64,000 bases of DNA from Lachnospiraceae bacterium (GTDB lineage Bacteria > Bacillota > Clostridia > Lachnospirales > Lachnospiraceae), in contig JAFRRD010000052.1 of NCBI GenBank assembly GCA_017428265.1, forward strand, positions 1 to 64,000, written 5' to 3'. A program made the position numbers and the translations under genes. Positions 48,608-55,876 of the stretch are shown piece by piece (within the stretch, counting starts at the first letter, position 1; each line of letters opens with the position of its first letter). The notes beneath the pieces are model-generated. The model saw only the letters and a program-made list of their open reading frames with translations, did not search any database and was not told where the DNA came from.

Positions 48608-49663
48608 TTATTTGTGTAAATATTTATTCAGATTCATATTTTCATCAACAAAATATGCGTCGACATTTGTGTAATTTTCCAGAAAGGCAGCGGCTTTTGC
48701 TTCTCCCATGACGAAGAATGCCGTGCTCAGAAGGTCCGCGGCAGCGGAACTTTCGGTGACCACGGTGACGGACAAAAGGCCGCTTTCGGCCGGCAGGCCG
48801 GTCGCGGGATCGAGGATGTGGTGGTACGTCACCCCGTCTTTTTCAAAAAAGCGCTGGTAGGAACCGCTGGTCACGGCGGAAGCGTCCGTGACTTTAAAGC
48901 TGGTCAGGTAGTCGCTGCTGCCGGCTTCCGGCTTCAGCACGCCGATGCCATAGGGGCTGCCGTCCGGCTTATTGCCGATCACGAGGATGTTGCCGCCGAG
49001 ATTGATGATCGCACTGGAAACAGCGTTCGCACGGAGTTCCTGCTTCAGGCAGTCCGCAATGAAGCCCTTCGCCATGCCGCCGAGATCGATCACGATGGCG
49101 GGATCGGTGACCGTCAGCTGATAAGGATAAGCCGTGTCCGCAGACGGCTCGAGTTTCAGCTTCTGCCGGCCGCAGTGGGAGAGGATCTCCGCCCGTTCCT
49201 CCGCTGTCGGCACCGTATGCTCCGTCCCGCTGAAATCGTAGAGTTCAAGCAGCCTGCCGAGCGTCGGATCAAAGGCACCGTCCGTAATCTCTGCATAGTC
49301 GAGAGCAAGAGACAGCGCCCGATACATCAGTTCCGACACCGGAACGCGGACGTCGCCGAGCCCCTCAGCCGCCGCTTCGGCGAGCCGCGCATTGATCTCA
49401 TGCAGCTCGCTGCCTTCCAGCGTCCGGCTGAAGATCTTTTCATAGTATTCCAGGCGGTCCATGGCCTCGCTGACCGCGGCGGAATCCTTATTGTCATAAT
49501 AACTGATGCTGACGGCCGTATCGAAGGCAAAGGCGGTCCGCACGTACGGATCTGCCGCCTTGCGGCCGCAGCCGCCGGAGCCCAGGACAGCGGCAAACAG
49601 ACAGAGCAGGGCAGCACACCGCCTGACGGGCTTTATGAAAGTAGAAAAAGTCGATTTCCGCAT
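48608..49663 (-). CDS. apbE: FAD:protein FMN transferase, lipoprotein
   Basis: 351 residues. Covalently attaches FMN from FAD to threonines of target proteins. Lipoprotein signal peptide with lipobox GSGGC near residue 32, so it acts on the outer face of the membrane. Family motifs: AFDTAVSISYYD, GAFDPTLGRL, IVIDLGGMAKGFIAD, INLGGNILVIG and SGSYQRFFEKDGVTYHHILDPATG. Divergent from rnfC; RnfD and RnfG both carry flavinylation motifs, so they are its likely targets. Confidence 0.95.
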   Translation of the reverse strand: MRKSTFSTFIKPVRRCAALLCLFAAVLGSGGCGRKAADPYVRTAFAFDTAVSISYYDNKDSAAVSEAMDRLEYYEKIFSRTLEGSELHEINARLAEAAAEGLGDVRVPVSELMYRALSLALDYAEITDGAFDPTLGRLLELYDFSGTEHTVPTAEERAEILSHCGRQKLKLEPSADTAYPYQLTVTDPAIVIDLGGMAKGFIADCLKQELRANAVSSAIINLGGNILVIGNKPDGSPYGIGVLKPEAGSSDYLTSFKVTDASAVTSGSYQRFFEKDGVTYHHILDPATGLPAESGLLSVTVVTESSAAADLLSTAFFVMGEAKAAAFLENYTNVDAYFVDENMNLNKYLHK

Positions 49664-49673
49664 GAGAATATCC

Positions 49674-49703
49674 TTGCCAAAATATATAAAGAAATGGTAA
49701 AAT
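49674..49703 (+). promoter_or_regulatory. Probable promoter of the rnf operon
   Basis: TTGCCA (49674-49679), 18-base spacer, TAAAAT (49698-49703). About 125 bases of leader precede rnfC. Confidence 0.55.
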
Positions 49704-49708
49704 ATCTG

Positions 49709-49732
49709 CGGTTATCAATGACAGGATAACCG
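49709..49732. promoter_or_regulatory. Inverted repeat at the rnf transcription start, possible operator
   Basis: CGGTTATC AATGACAG GATAACCG, perfect 8-bp arms with an 8-base spacer, beginning 6 bases after the -10 box. Position fits a repressor site. The regulator is unknown; the sequence does not match the Rex consensus. Confidence 0.5.
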
Positions 49733-49829
49733 ATTCAAATGACATCTGCAGGGACGCGGGAAGATTCTTCGGAAAAGCTTTCCGGGTTTGCCGTGCAGCT
49801 ATCATACCACAAAACAAGGGAGAAAAACA

Positions 49830-51131
49830 GTGGCGCCCAAATTTCTGAAGAGTGTTCATGTTCCGCACAGGAAGAACACGAAAAATTCCGTACCACAGCG
49901 TTTCTTCGAAGTCAAGTCCGTTACGATCCCGATGTCGATGCACATCGGTGCCCCGGCCAAACCGGTCGTCAAGGTGGGGGATCACGTCAAGACGGGCCAG
50001 CTGATCGGGGAACCCGGTGGTTTCGTCTCTGCGCCGATCTACGCGTCCATTTCCGGGACCGTGAAAAAGGTCGACAGCATGCTCCTCTCAAGCGGCGGCT
50101 CATGCATGGCCGTCACCATCGAATCCGATGGGCTGAACGAGATGGATGAAAACATCAAAGCCCCCGAACTGACTGATTTCGATTCGTTCATTCAGGCGGT
50201 CCGCAGCAGCGGCGTCGTCGGCCTCGGCGGCGCAGGCTTCCCCACCAGCGTGAAGCTGAAGGTCGATCCGGCCAAGGTGGACTACATCCTGATCAACGGC
50301 GCGGAATGCGAACCGTACATTACTTCCGACACCCGCACCATGTGCGACGATGCGGAATGGATGCTTGCCGGCCTGGAAGCGCTCCGCCGCTTCTTCCCCG
50401 CGACGCAGTTCTACATCGGCATCGAGAACAACAAGCCGGAAGCCATCAAGGTCATGCGCGAGACCGCTGCCAAGGTGGAAAAATGCGAAGTGATCGAACT
50501 GCCGAGCAGCTACCCGCAGGGCGGTGAGAAAGTGCTGATCTACAACACGACCGGCCGCATCGTTCCGGAAGGAAAGCTTCCGCTCGACGCCGGCTGCATC
50601 GTGCTGAACGTCACGACGCTCGCCTTCATCGGCAGGTATCTGCTGACCGGCGAACCGCTGTCATCGAAATGCATCACCATCGACGGCTCCGCGGTGAAGA
50701 ACCCGCAGAACCTGATCGTTCCGGTGGGCACGATGATCAGCGAGATCGTGGAGCACATCGGCGGCCTGAAATGCGATCCGGCCAAGGCCCTCTACGGCGG
50801 CCCGATGATGGGCCTGTCCATGCCGGACCTGGATCAGCCGATCCTGAAGAATACGAACGCGGTCCTGATCTTCGACGAGAAAGACGCGAAGATCCCGGCG
50901 CCGACAGCCTGCATCCGCTGCGGCCGCTGCGTCGACGCCTGCCCGCTGCAGCTGATGCCGGCAGAACTGGCACAGGCCTGCGAGAAGAAAGATCTCCAGC
51001 GCCTGTCCGAACTGAAGGTCAACCTCTGCATGGAGTGCGGCAGCTGCTCGTTCGTCTGCCCCGCCAAGCGCAACCTCGTCGAGAGCCATAAACTGGCGAA
51101 ACAGTATTTAAGGGAGGCCGGGATCAAATGA
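49830..51131 (+). CDS. rnfC: Rnf complex subunit C
   Basis: 433 residues. Peripheral Rnf subunit that binds NADH via FMN and two [4Fe-4S] clusters. N-terminal barrel-sandwich domain (AKPVVKVGDHVKTGQLIGEPGG), the GLGGAGFPTSVKL nucleotide-binding motif, LINGAECEPYITSD, and ferredoxin-type clusters CIRCGRCVDACP and CMECGSCSFVCP. GTG start at 49830 after AAGGGAG; upstream in-frame codons are not supported by a ribosome site. Overlaps rnfD (ATGA). Confidence 0.96.
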   Translation: MAPKFLKSVHVPHRKNTKNSVPQRFFEVKSVTIPMSMHIGAPAKPVVKVGDHVKTGQLIGEPGGFVSAPIYASISGTVKKVDSMLLSSGGSCMAVTIESDGLNEMDENIKAPELTDFDSFIQAVRSSGVVGLGGAGFPTSVKLKVDPAKVDYILINGAECEPYITSDTRTMCDDAEWMLAGLEALRRFFPATQFYIGIENNKPEAIKVMRETAAKVEKCEVIELPSSYPQGGEKVLIYNTTGRIVPEGKLPLDAGCIVLNVTTLAFIGRYLLTGEPLSSKCITIDGSAVKNPQNLIVPVGTMISEIVEHIGGLKCDPAKALYGGPMMGLSMPDLDQPILKNTNAVLIFDEKDAKIPAPTACIRCGRCVDACPLQLMPAELAQACEKKDLQRLSELKVNLCMECGSCSFVCPAKRNLVESHKLAKQYLREAGIK

Positions 51132-52060
51132 GTAAAATGAATCTTAGCGTTTCCCCGCACATCCGGAGTTCGAGGACCACGCAGAACATCATGCTCGATG
51201 TCATCATCGCGCTGGTGCCTGCCCTGATCGCCTCGGTCGTGCTCTACGGCTTCCGTGCCCTGCTGCTGACCGTGATCTCCTCCGGCGCCTGTGTCTTCTT
51301 TGAATATGCCTATGAAAAACTGCTGAAGCGCGACATCACCGTCTCGGATCTGTCCGCGGTGGTCACCGGCATGCTGGTGGCGTTCAATGTTCCCGTGAGC
51401 ATGCCCGTGTGGATGCTGATCGTCGGCGACCTGGCTGCGATCATCCTCGCGAAGCAGCTCTTCGGCGGCATCGGCTGCAACTTCATGAACCCTGCGCTCG
51501 TCGGCCGTATCGTGATGATGTTCTCCTTCACGACCGCGATCACCACCTACACCGGTTCGACCGGGATCGTGGATGCGGCGACCACGGCGACGCCTCTGGC
51601 CGACCCGGCGGCGACCGGCTTCGTGAAGCTGGTGCTGGGCATGCACGGCGGCGTCATCGGCGAGTCATGCGCGGCGGCCCTGCTCGTCGGCGGCATTTAC
51701 CTCTGCATCCGCAAGGTCATCAAGCCCATCATCCCGCTGGTCTACATCGGCACGACGCTGCTCTTCACCTGGCTGTTCGGCGGCGCGGCTCCTCTGGAGT
51801 CCATCTTTGCCGGCGGCCTGATGCTCGGCGCCATCTACATGGCGACCGACTATGTCACGAGCCCCATCACCGATAAGGGCAAAGTCATCTTCGGCGTGTT
51901 CCTGGGCCTGATCACTTCCGTGATCCGTGTCTTCGGCAACTATGCGGAAGGCGTGACCTTCGCCATCATCCTCGGCAACATCCTGGTCCCGTACATCAAC
52001 GACCTGTCCGAGACCAAGCCGATCGGCGCCATCGTGCCCGAGAAGAAAAAGGAGGCCTGA
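51128..52060 (+). CDS. rnfD: Rnf complex subunit D
   Basis: 310 residues with about nine membrane helices. Binds FMN covalently; the sequence DAATTATPL at 149-157 carries the flavinylation motif, with Thr152 the likely attachment site. The adjacent HGGVIGES and MATDYVTSPIT segments are typical. Forms the membrane ion path with RnfA, E and G. Coupled to rnfC by start/stop overlap; rnfG follows after one base. Confidence 0.96.
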   Translation: MSKMNLSVSPHIRSSRTTQNIMLDVIIALVPALIASVVLYGFRALLLTVISSGACVFFEYAYEKLLKRDITVSDLSAVVTGMLVAFNVPVSMPVWMLIVGDLAAIILAKQLFGGIGCNFMNPALVGRIVMMFSFTTAITTYTGSTGIVDAATTATPLADPAATGFVKLVLGMHGGVIGESCAAALLVGGIYLCIRKVIKPIIPLVYIGTTLLFTWLFGGAAPLESIFAGGLMLGAIYMATDYVTSPITDKGKVIFGVFLGLITSVIRVFGNYAEGVTFAIILGNILVPYINDLSETKPIGAIVPEKKKEA

Positions 52061-52061
52061 C

Positions 52062-52592
52062 ATGAGCAAGAAAAGCAATGTATGGCAGGACCTTTTGAAA
52101 CCGGTCGTCGTGCTGCTGTGCATCAGCCTTGCCGCCGCCGTGCTGCTGGGCTTCGTGAACAGCAAGACCGAACCGGTCATCGCGGAAAATGCCCGGATCA
52201 AGGCGGAAGCGACCCGCGCAGCGGTGCTTCCCGGCGCGAAGGGCTTTGAAGAGATCAAGTGCGATACCGCAGCGCTCGACATCGACAGCGCCTACAAAGA
52301 GACCTCCGGCCTGGGCTACGTCATCACCTCCTCCCACAAGGGCTACGGCGGCGACGTGACCGTGACGGTGGGCCTGAACGCGGAAGGCAAGATCGTCGGC
52401 ATCTCGGCTGACGTCTCGACCGAAACGCAGGGCGTCGGCTCCAAGACCGGCGAAGCGAAGTTCCTGGACAAGTTCCTGGGTCTGTCCGGCAATGCGGACG
52501 GCATCGATTCGCTGACCGGCGCGAGCTACTCCAGCGCGGCTGTGAAAAACAGCGTGAACGCGGCCCTGGCGGCGTTCGAAAAAGTAAAGTAA
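52062..52592 (+). CDS. rnfG: Rnf complex subunit G
   Basis: 176 residues. One N-terminal membrane helix (about 10-29) and an extracytoplasmic FMN-binding domain. DSLTGASYSS at 149-158 contains the covalent FMN site, Thr152. VSTETQGVGSKTGEAKFLDKF is conserved. Electron carrier between RnfC/B and RnfD. GGAGG before the ATG; 13 bases ahead of rnfE. Confidence 0.95.
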   Translation: MSKKSNVWQDLLKPVVVLLCISLAAAVLLGFVNSKTEPVIAENARIKAEATRAAVLPGAKGFEEIKCDTAALDIDSAYKETSGLGYVITSSHKGYGGDVTVTVGLNAEGKIVGISADVSTETQGVGSKTGEAKFLDKFLGLSGNADGIDSLTGASYSSAAVKNSVNAALAAFEKVK

Positions 52593-52605
52593 GGAGGGAC
52601 GGAAG

Positions 52606-53319
52606 ATGAAAAAGACAAAATGGCAGATCTTTACCAACGGCATCTTTAAAGAGAACCCCGTCCTGATTCTTCTGCTAGGCTGCTGCTCGGTGCTGGCCAT
52701 CTCGGTCACCGTCAAGGGCGCGCTCGGCATGGGCGTTGCGCTGACCTTCGTTCTGGTCGGCTCCAACGTCGTCATTTCCCTGCTTCGGAAAGTCATTCCG
52801 GACAAGGTCCGCATCCCCTGCTTCATCGTGGTCGTCGCGACCTTCGTGACCCTCGTGGAGATGGTCGTGGAAGCGTACCTGCCCGACCTTTACAACGCCC
52901 TCGGCATTTTCCTCGCGCTGATCGTCGTGAACTGCATCGTGCTCGGCCGCGCGGAGATGTTCGCCAGCAAGAACGGCGTGCTTGACTCCTTCCTGGACGG
53001 CCTCGGCATGGGCATCGGCTACACGGTGGTCATCGTCGGCATCGCCGTGGTGAGGGAACTCCTCGGCGCCGGCACCATCTACGGCATCCGCATCATCCCC
53101 GAAGGCTACCAGATCGGGATCATTGCCCAGACGCCCGGCGGCTTCATGATGTTCGGCCTTGCGATGGGCCTGCTCATCTACTGCCTCGGCAAGAAGGGCA
53201 AAAAGTTTGATCCGCGCATCGGCTGCGACGGCAAATGCGGCAACTGCAGCATTGGCTGCGAGAATGCCATCAAGGACATCGTCCCGGATGCAAAAGAAGA
53301 TAAGGAGGCCGCGAAATGA
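52606..53319 (+). CDS. rnfE: Rnf complex subunit E, with cysteine-rich tail
   Basis: 237 residues, about six membrane helices. NPVLILLLGCCSVLAIS and ASKNGVLDSFLDGLGMGIGYT are family features; Cys in the LGCC segment may bind the membrane [2Fe-2S] cluster shared with RnfA. After the last helix a soluble tail reads GCDGKCGNCSIGCENA, with four cysteines spaced 3, 2 and 3, which may bind a metal or be redox-active. Overlaps rnfA (ATGA). Confidence 0.95.
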   Translation: MKKTKWQIFTNGIFKENPVLILLLGCCSVLAISVTVKGALGMGVALTFVLVGSNVVISLLRKVIPDKVRIPCFIVVVATFVTLVEMVVEAYLPDLYNALGIFLALIVVNCIVLGRAEMFASKNGVLDSFLDGLGMGIGYTVVIVGIAVVRELLGAGTIYGIRIIPEGYQIGIIAQTPGGFMMFGLAMGLLIYCLGKKGKKFDPRIGCDGKCGNCSIGCENAIKDIVPDAKEDKEAAK

Positions 53320-53918
53320 TGAGTGAAGGAACGAAACTGCTGCTGATCGCGTTTTCCATGATCTTCACGGAAAACTACGTCCTGGTCCAGTTCATCGCCA
53401 TCTGCCCCTTCCTGGGCGTGTCGAAGAACTTCGATTCCTGCATCGGCATGAGCGGCGCCGTCATCTTCGTCATGACGCTCGCTTCCGCCGTCACCTGGAC
53501 CATTTACAATTTCCTGCTTGAGCCGTTCGGGCTGACCTACCTGCAGACGATCGTCTTCATCCTGGTCATCGCGGCGCTCGTGCAGTTCGTCGAGATCGTG
53601 CTGAAGAAATTCATCAAACCGCTGTACAAGGCGCTCGGCATTTACCTGCCCCTGATCACCACCAACTGCGCGGTGCTTGCGGTCACGATCCTGAACATCA
53701 CCGAAAAGTACAACTTGCTCGAAGCCTGCATCGACGGCGCGACCGCCGGCGTCGGCTTCGGCTTGGCCCTGATCCTGTTCTGCGGCGTCCGCAAGGCGCT
53801 GGAACGCGCGAAGCCTCCGAAATGCTTCGAAGGCCTGCCCATCACCCTGATTGCGGCAGCGCTCACCAGCATGACCTTCATGGGCTTCGCCGGCATCGCG
53901 GACAATCTGTTCCACTAA
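53316..53918 (+). CDS. rnfA: Rnf complex subunit A
   Basis: 200 residues, six membrane helices, inverted-topology partner of RnfE. FTENYVLVQFIAICPFLGVS and LPLITTNCAVLAVTI, with the conserved Cys, are typical. The C-terminal PITLIAAALTSMTFMGFAG is intact. Translationally coupled to rnfE; rnfB follows after 12 bases. Confidence 0.96.
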   Translation: MMSEGTKLLLIAFSMIFTENYVLVQFIAICPFLGVSKNFDSCIGMSGAVIFVMTLASAVTWTIYNFLLEPFGLTYLQTIVFILVIAALVQFVEIVLKKFIKPLYKALGIYLPLITTNCAVLAVTILNITEKYNLLEACIDGATAGVGFGLALILFCGVRKALERAKPPKCFEGLPITLIAAALTSMTFMGFAGIADNLFH

Positions 53919-53930
53919 GGAGGACTGAAG

Positions 53931-54716
53931 ATGGATCCTGTGTTGACAGCAGCTTTGGTACTGGGCGGCGTAGGCCTTGTCTGCGCGCTCCTTCTGGTGG
54001 TGGCAGCCAAATATATGGCGGTCCCGGTGGATGAACGTTTTCCGAAGATCCGTGAGTGCCTGCCCGGCGCGAACTGCGGCGGCTGCGGCTATGCGGGCTG
54101 CGACGGCTATGCCAATGCGCTCGTGGACGGTTCGGAAGAAAAGATCAACAAATGTGTTGCCGGCGGCGCGGCCGTGATGGAAGCGCTCGCGAAAGCGACC
54201 GGCAAAGAGGCTGAAGCAGTCGAACCGAAGGTTGCCTATGTCCACTGTCTGGGCACCTGCGACAAGACCGAGAAGAAGGCCGAATACAACGGCACGAAGA
54301 CCTGCAAGGCATCGAAACTGCTCTTTGGCGGCGAAGGCAGCTGCACCTTCGGCTGCCTGGGCTACGGCGACTGCGCGGCGGTCTGCCCCGAGAAGGCGAT
54401 CAATGTGATCAACGGCGTGGCGCATGTGAACGGCGCGCGCTGCATCGGCTGCGGCCAGTGCGCATCCGTCTGCCCGCAGAAGATCATTTCCCTGATCCCT
54501 GCGCAGGCGGCGGTCAAGGTGACCTGCTCGAACAAGGACAAGGGCCCGGTCGTCATGAAGAAGTGCAAGGCCGGCTGCATCGGCTGCGGCCTGTGCATGC
54601 GCAACTGCCCGGCTGAGGCCATCAAGGTCGAGGGGAATCTTGCCTCCATCGATTACGAAAAGTGCATCGGCTGCGGCAAGTGCAAGGAAGTCTGCCCGAA
54701 GAAGTGCATCCTCTGA
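53931..54716 (+). CDS. rnfB: Rnf complex subunit B (ferredoxin-accepting)
   Basis: 261 residues. One N-terminal helix (about 4-25), then the four-cysteine domain PGANCGGCGYAGCDGYA that binds a [4Fe-4S] cluster, and several ferredoxin-type clusters (GDCAAVCPEKAI, CIGCGQCASVCP, CIGCGLCMRNCP, CIGCGKCKEVCPKKC). Accepts electrons from reduced ferredoxin. Last core rnf gene; the NusG-II gene follows after 15 bases. Confidence 0.96.
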   Translation: MDPVLTAALVLGGVGLVCALLLVVAAKYMAVPVDERFPKIRECLPGANCGGCGYAGCDGYANALVDGSEEKINKCVAGGAAVMEALAKATGKEAEAVEPKVAYVHCLGTCDKTEKKAEYNGTKTCKASKLLFGGEGSCTFGCLGYGDCAAVCPEKAINVINGVAHVNGARCIGCGQCASVCPQKIISLIPAQAAVKVTCSNKDKGPVVMKKCKAGCIGCGLCMRNCPAEAIKVEGNLASIDYEKCIGCGKCKEVCPKKCIL

Positions 54717-54731
54717 CGGCATGCTGACGCG

Positions 54732-55109
54732 ATGGCACGGCTGAAGGAATATCGAAAGGATCTTTTTCTGATCCTCGGCGTGCTGATAGGCGCGGGGCTT
54801 ATCGCGGGGGCTTTTGCCCTCGCGAAAAAGCCCGGCGCCTATGTTCGTGTGGAACAGGACGGAAAGCTGCTCGGCGTGTATGCCTTAAGCGAAGACAGAA
54901 GAGAAGTGTTCCCGGACAAGGACGGCGCCGACGGCAACGTGCTGGTCATCGAAGGCGGCACGGTGCACATGGAGACCGCGTCCTGCCCGGACAAACTCTG
55001 CGTGAAACAGGGCACGAAATCTCAGGTGGGTGACACGATCGTCTGCCTGCCGCACCGGCTCGCGGCGACGGTCATCGGCGCGGAGGAAGCGGAGGGACTG
55101 CTGCCATGA
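54732..55109 (+). CDS. NusG domain II (NusG_II) membrane-anchored protein
   Basis: 125 residues. An N-terminal helix (LILGVLIGAGLIAGAFALA) followed by a small beta domain with METASCPDKLCVKQGTKS and IVCLPHRL, the NusG-II family features. Its function is unknown, but it commonly accompanies rnf operons and Gx transporters in Clostridia. Overlaps the next gene (ATGA). Confidence 0.88.
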   Translation: MARLKEYRKDLFLILGVLIGAGLIAGAFALAKKPGAYVRVEQDGKLLGVYALSEDRREVFPDKDGADGNVLVIEGGTVHMETASCPDKLCVKQGTKSQVGDTIVCLPHRLAATVIGAEEAEGLLP

Positions 55110-55609
55110 AGCCGAAGAAACTCATGACGGAAGCCATGCTCTGCGCGCTGGCCCTGATCCTGTCCTATGTCGAATCCCTCTTTCCGCTTTCGGTCGCCGT
55201 GCCCGGCATCAAAATGGGCCTGCCGAACCTCGTGATCGTCTTTGCCCTGTACCGGCTCGGTGCGGGCAGCGCGGCACGGATCTCCCTGGTTCGCGTGGCG
55301 GTCGTGGCGCTTCTCTTCGGCAACGTCTACAGCTTCCTGTATTCGCTCGCCGGCGCGGCTTTTTCGCTCCTGCTGATGGTGCTTCTCCGGAAAGTCCGGG
55401 GCTTTCATACGGCCGGCGTTTCGGTCGGCGGCGCGGTCATGCACAACATCGCGCAGGTCGCTGTCGCGATGGTCATCCTGGGCACGGAGAAGATCATTTA
55501 CTACCTGCCGGCGCTGCTGGTATCGGGCGTCGTTTCCGGCATCGTGATCGGCCTGCTCGCAGGGCTGATGATCCGCCGTATCGGAAACGTGAATAAATTG
55601 TCATCCTGA
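55106..55609 (+). CDS. Gx transporter family protein (Hpre_diP_synt_I)
   Basis: 167 residues, about five membrane helices, with GIKMGLPNLVIVFALYRLG near the first third. The family was named for a heptaprenyl diphosphate synthase component but most members look like small-molecule transport S-components; function is uncertain. The last residues (LSS) and the stop codon come from a dispersed repeat element that begins at 55599, so the original C-terminus may have been replaced. Confidence 0.85.
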   Translation: MKPKKLMTEAMLCALALILSYVESLFPLSVAVPGIKMGLPNLVIVFALYRLGAGSAARISLVRVAVVALLFGNVYSFLYSLAGAAFSLLLMVLLRKVRGFHTAGVSVGGAVMHNIAQVAVAMVILGTEKIIYYLPALLVSGVVSGIVIGLLAGLMIRRIGNVNKLSS

Positions 55610-55688
55610 GCGAGCAAAGCGAGTCGAAGGATCTTGATTTGAAGATTCTTCGGCTCCGGCTCTTGCAGAGCCTTCGCTCAGAATGACA
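55599..55688. repeat. Dispersed repeat, inverted pair (copies 7 and 8)
   Basis: TGTCATCCTGAGCGAGCAAA ... TCGAAGGATCTT (55599-55635) and, on the opposite strand, TGTCATTCTGAGCGAAGG ... GAAGAATCTT (55642-55688). Facing orientation, as at 33562; the left copy runs through the Gx transporter stop codon. Confidence 0.75.
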
Positions 55689-55739
55689 GGAGTGGATGTT
55701 TCTTCGGAGCCGCCCTCACCTGCCTCACTTCGTTCGGCA

Positions 55740-55769
55740 CCCTCTCCCGCGTCCGGGAGAGGGTTTCTT
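55740..55769 (+). terminator. Terminator after the rnf operon
   Basis: 10-bp perfect stem CCCTCTCCCG / CGGGAGAGGG, loop CGTC, then TTTCTT. Preceded by GCCGCCCTCACCTGCC, as part of a hairpin element resembling that at 4438-4490. Confidence 0.75.
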
Positions 55770-55783
55770 ATGCCCTCGCAACA

Positions 55784-55812
55784 TTGACAGAAAGCGGTTT
55801 TTCCGCTATCAT
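55784..55812 (+). promoter_or_regulatory. Promoter of the ecf-truA operon
   Basis: Perfect TTGACA (55784-55789), 17-base spacer, TATCAT (55807-55812). About 60 bases of leader. Confidence 0.8.
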
Positions 55813-55876
55813 TAATCCAAATGCGCAGCGCGCATTTATTCAGCCTGTCCGGGATCCGGAAGAAAGGAGAAACGCC

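Noticed and set aside
49709..49732. Rex-type redox operator at the rnf promoter
   Set aside because: The dyad CGGTTATC/GATAACCG does not resemble the TTGTnAnnnnnnTnACAA-type Rex consensus.
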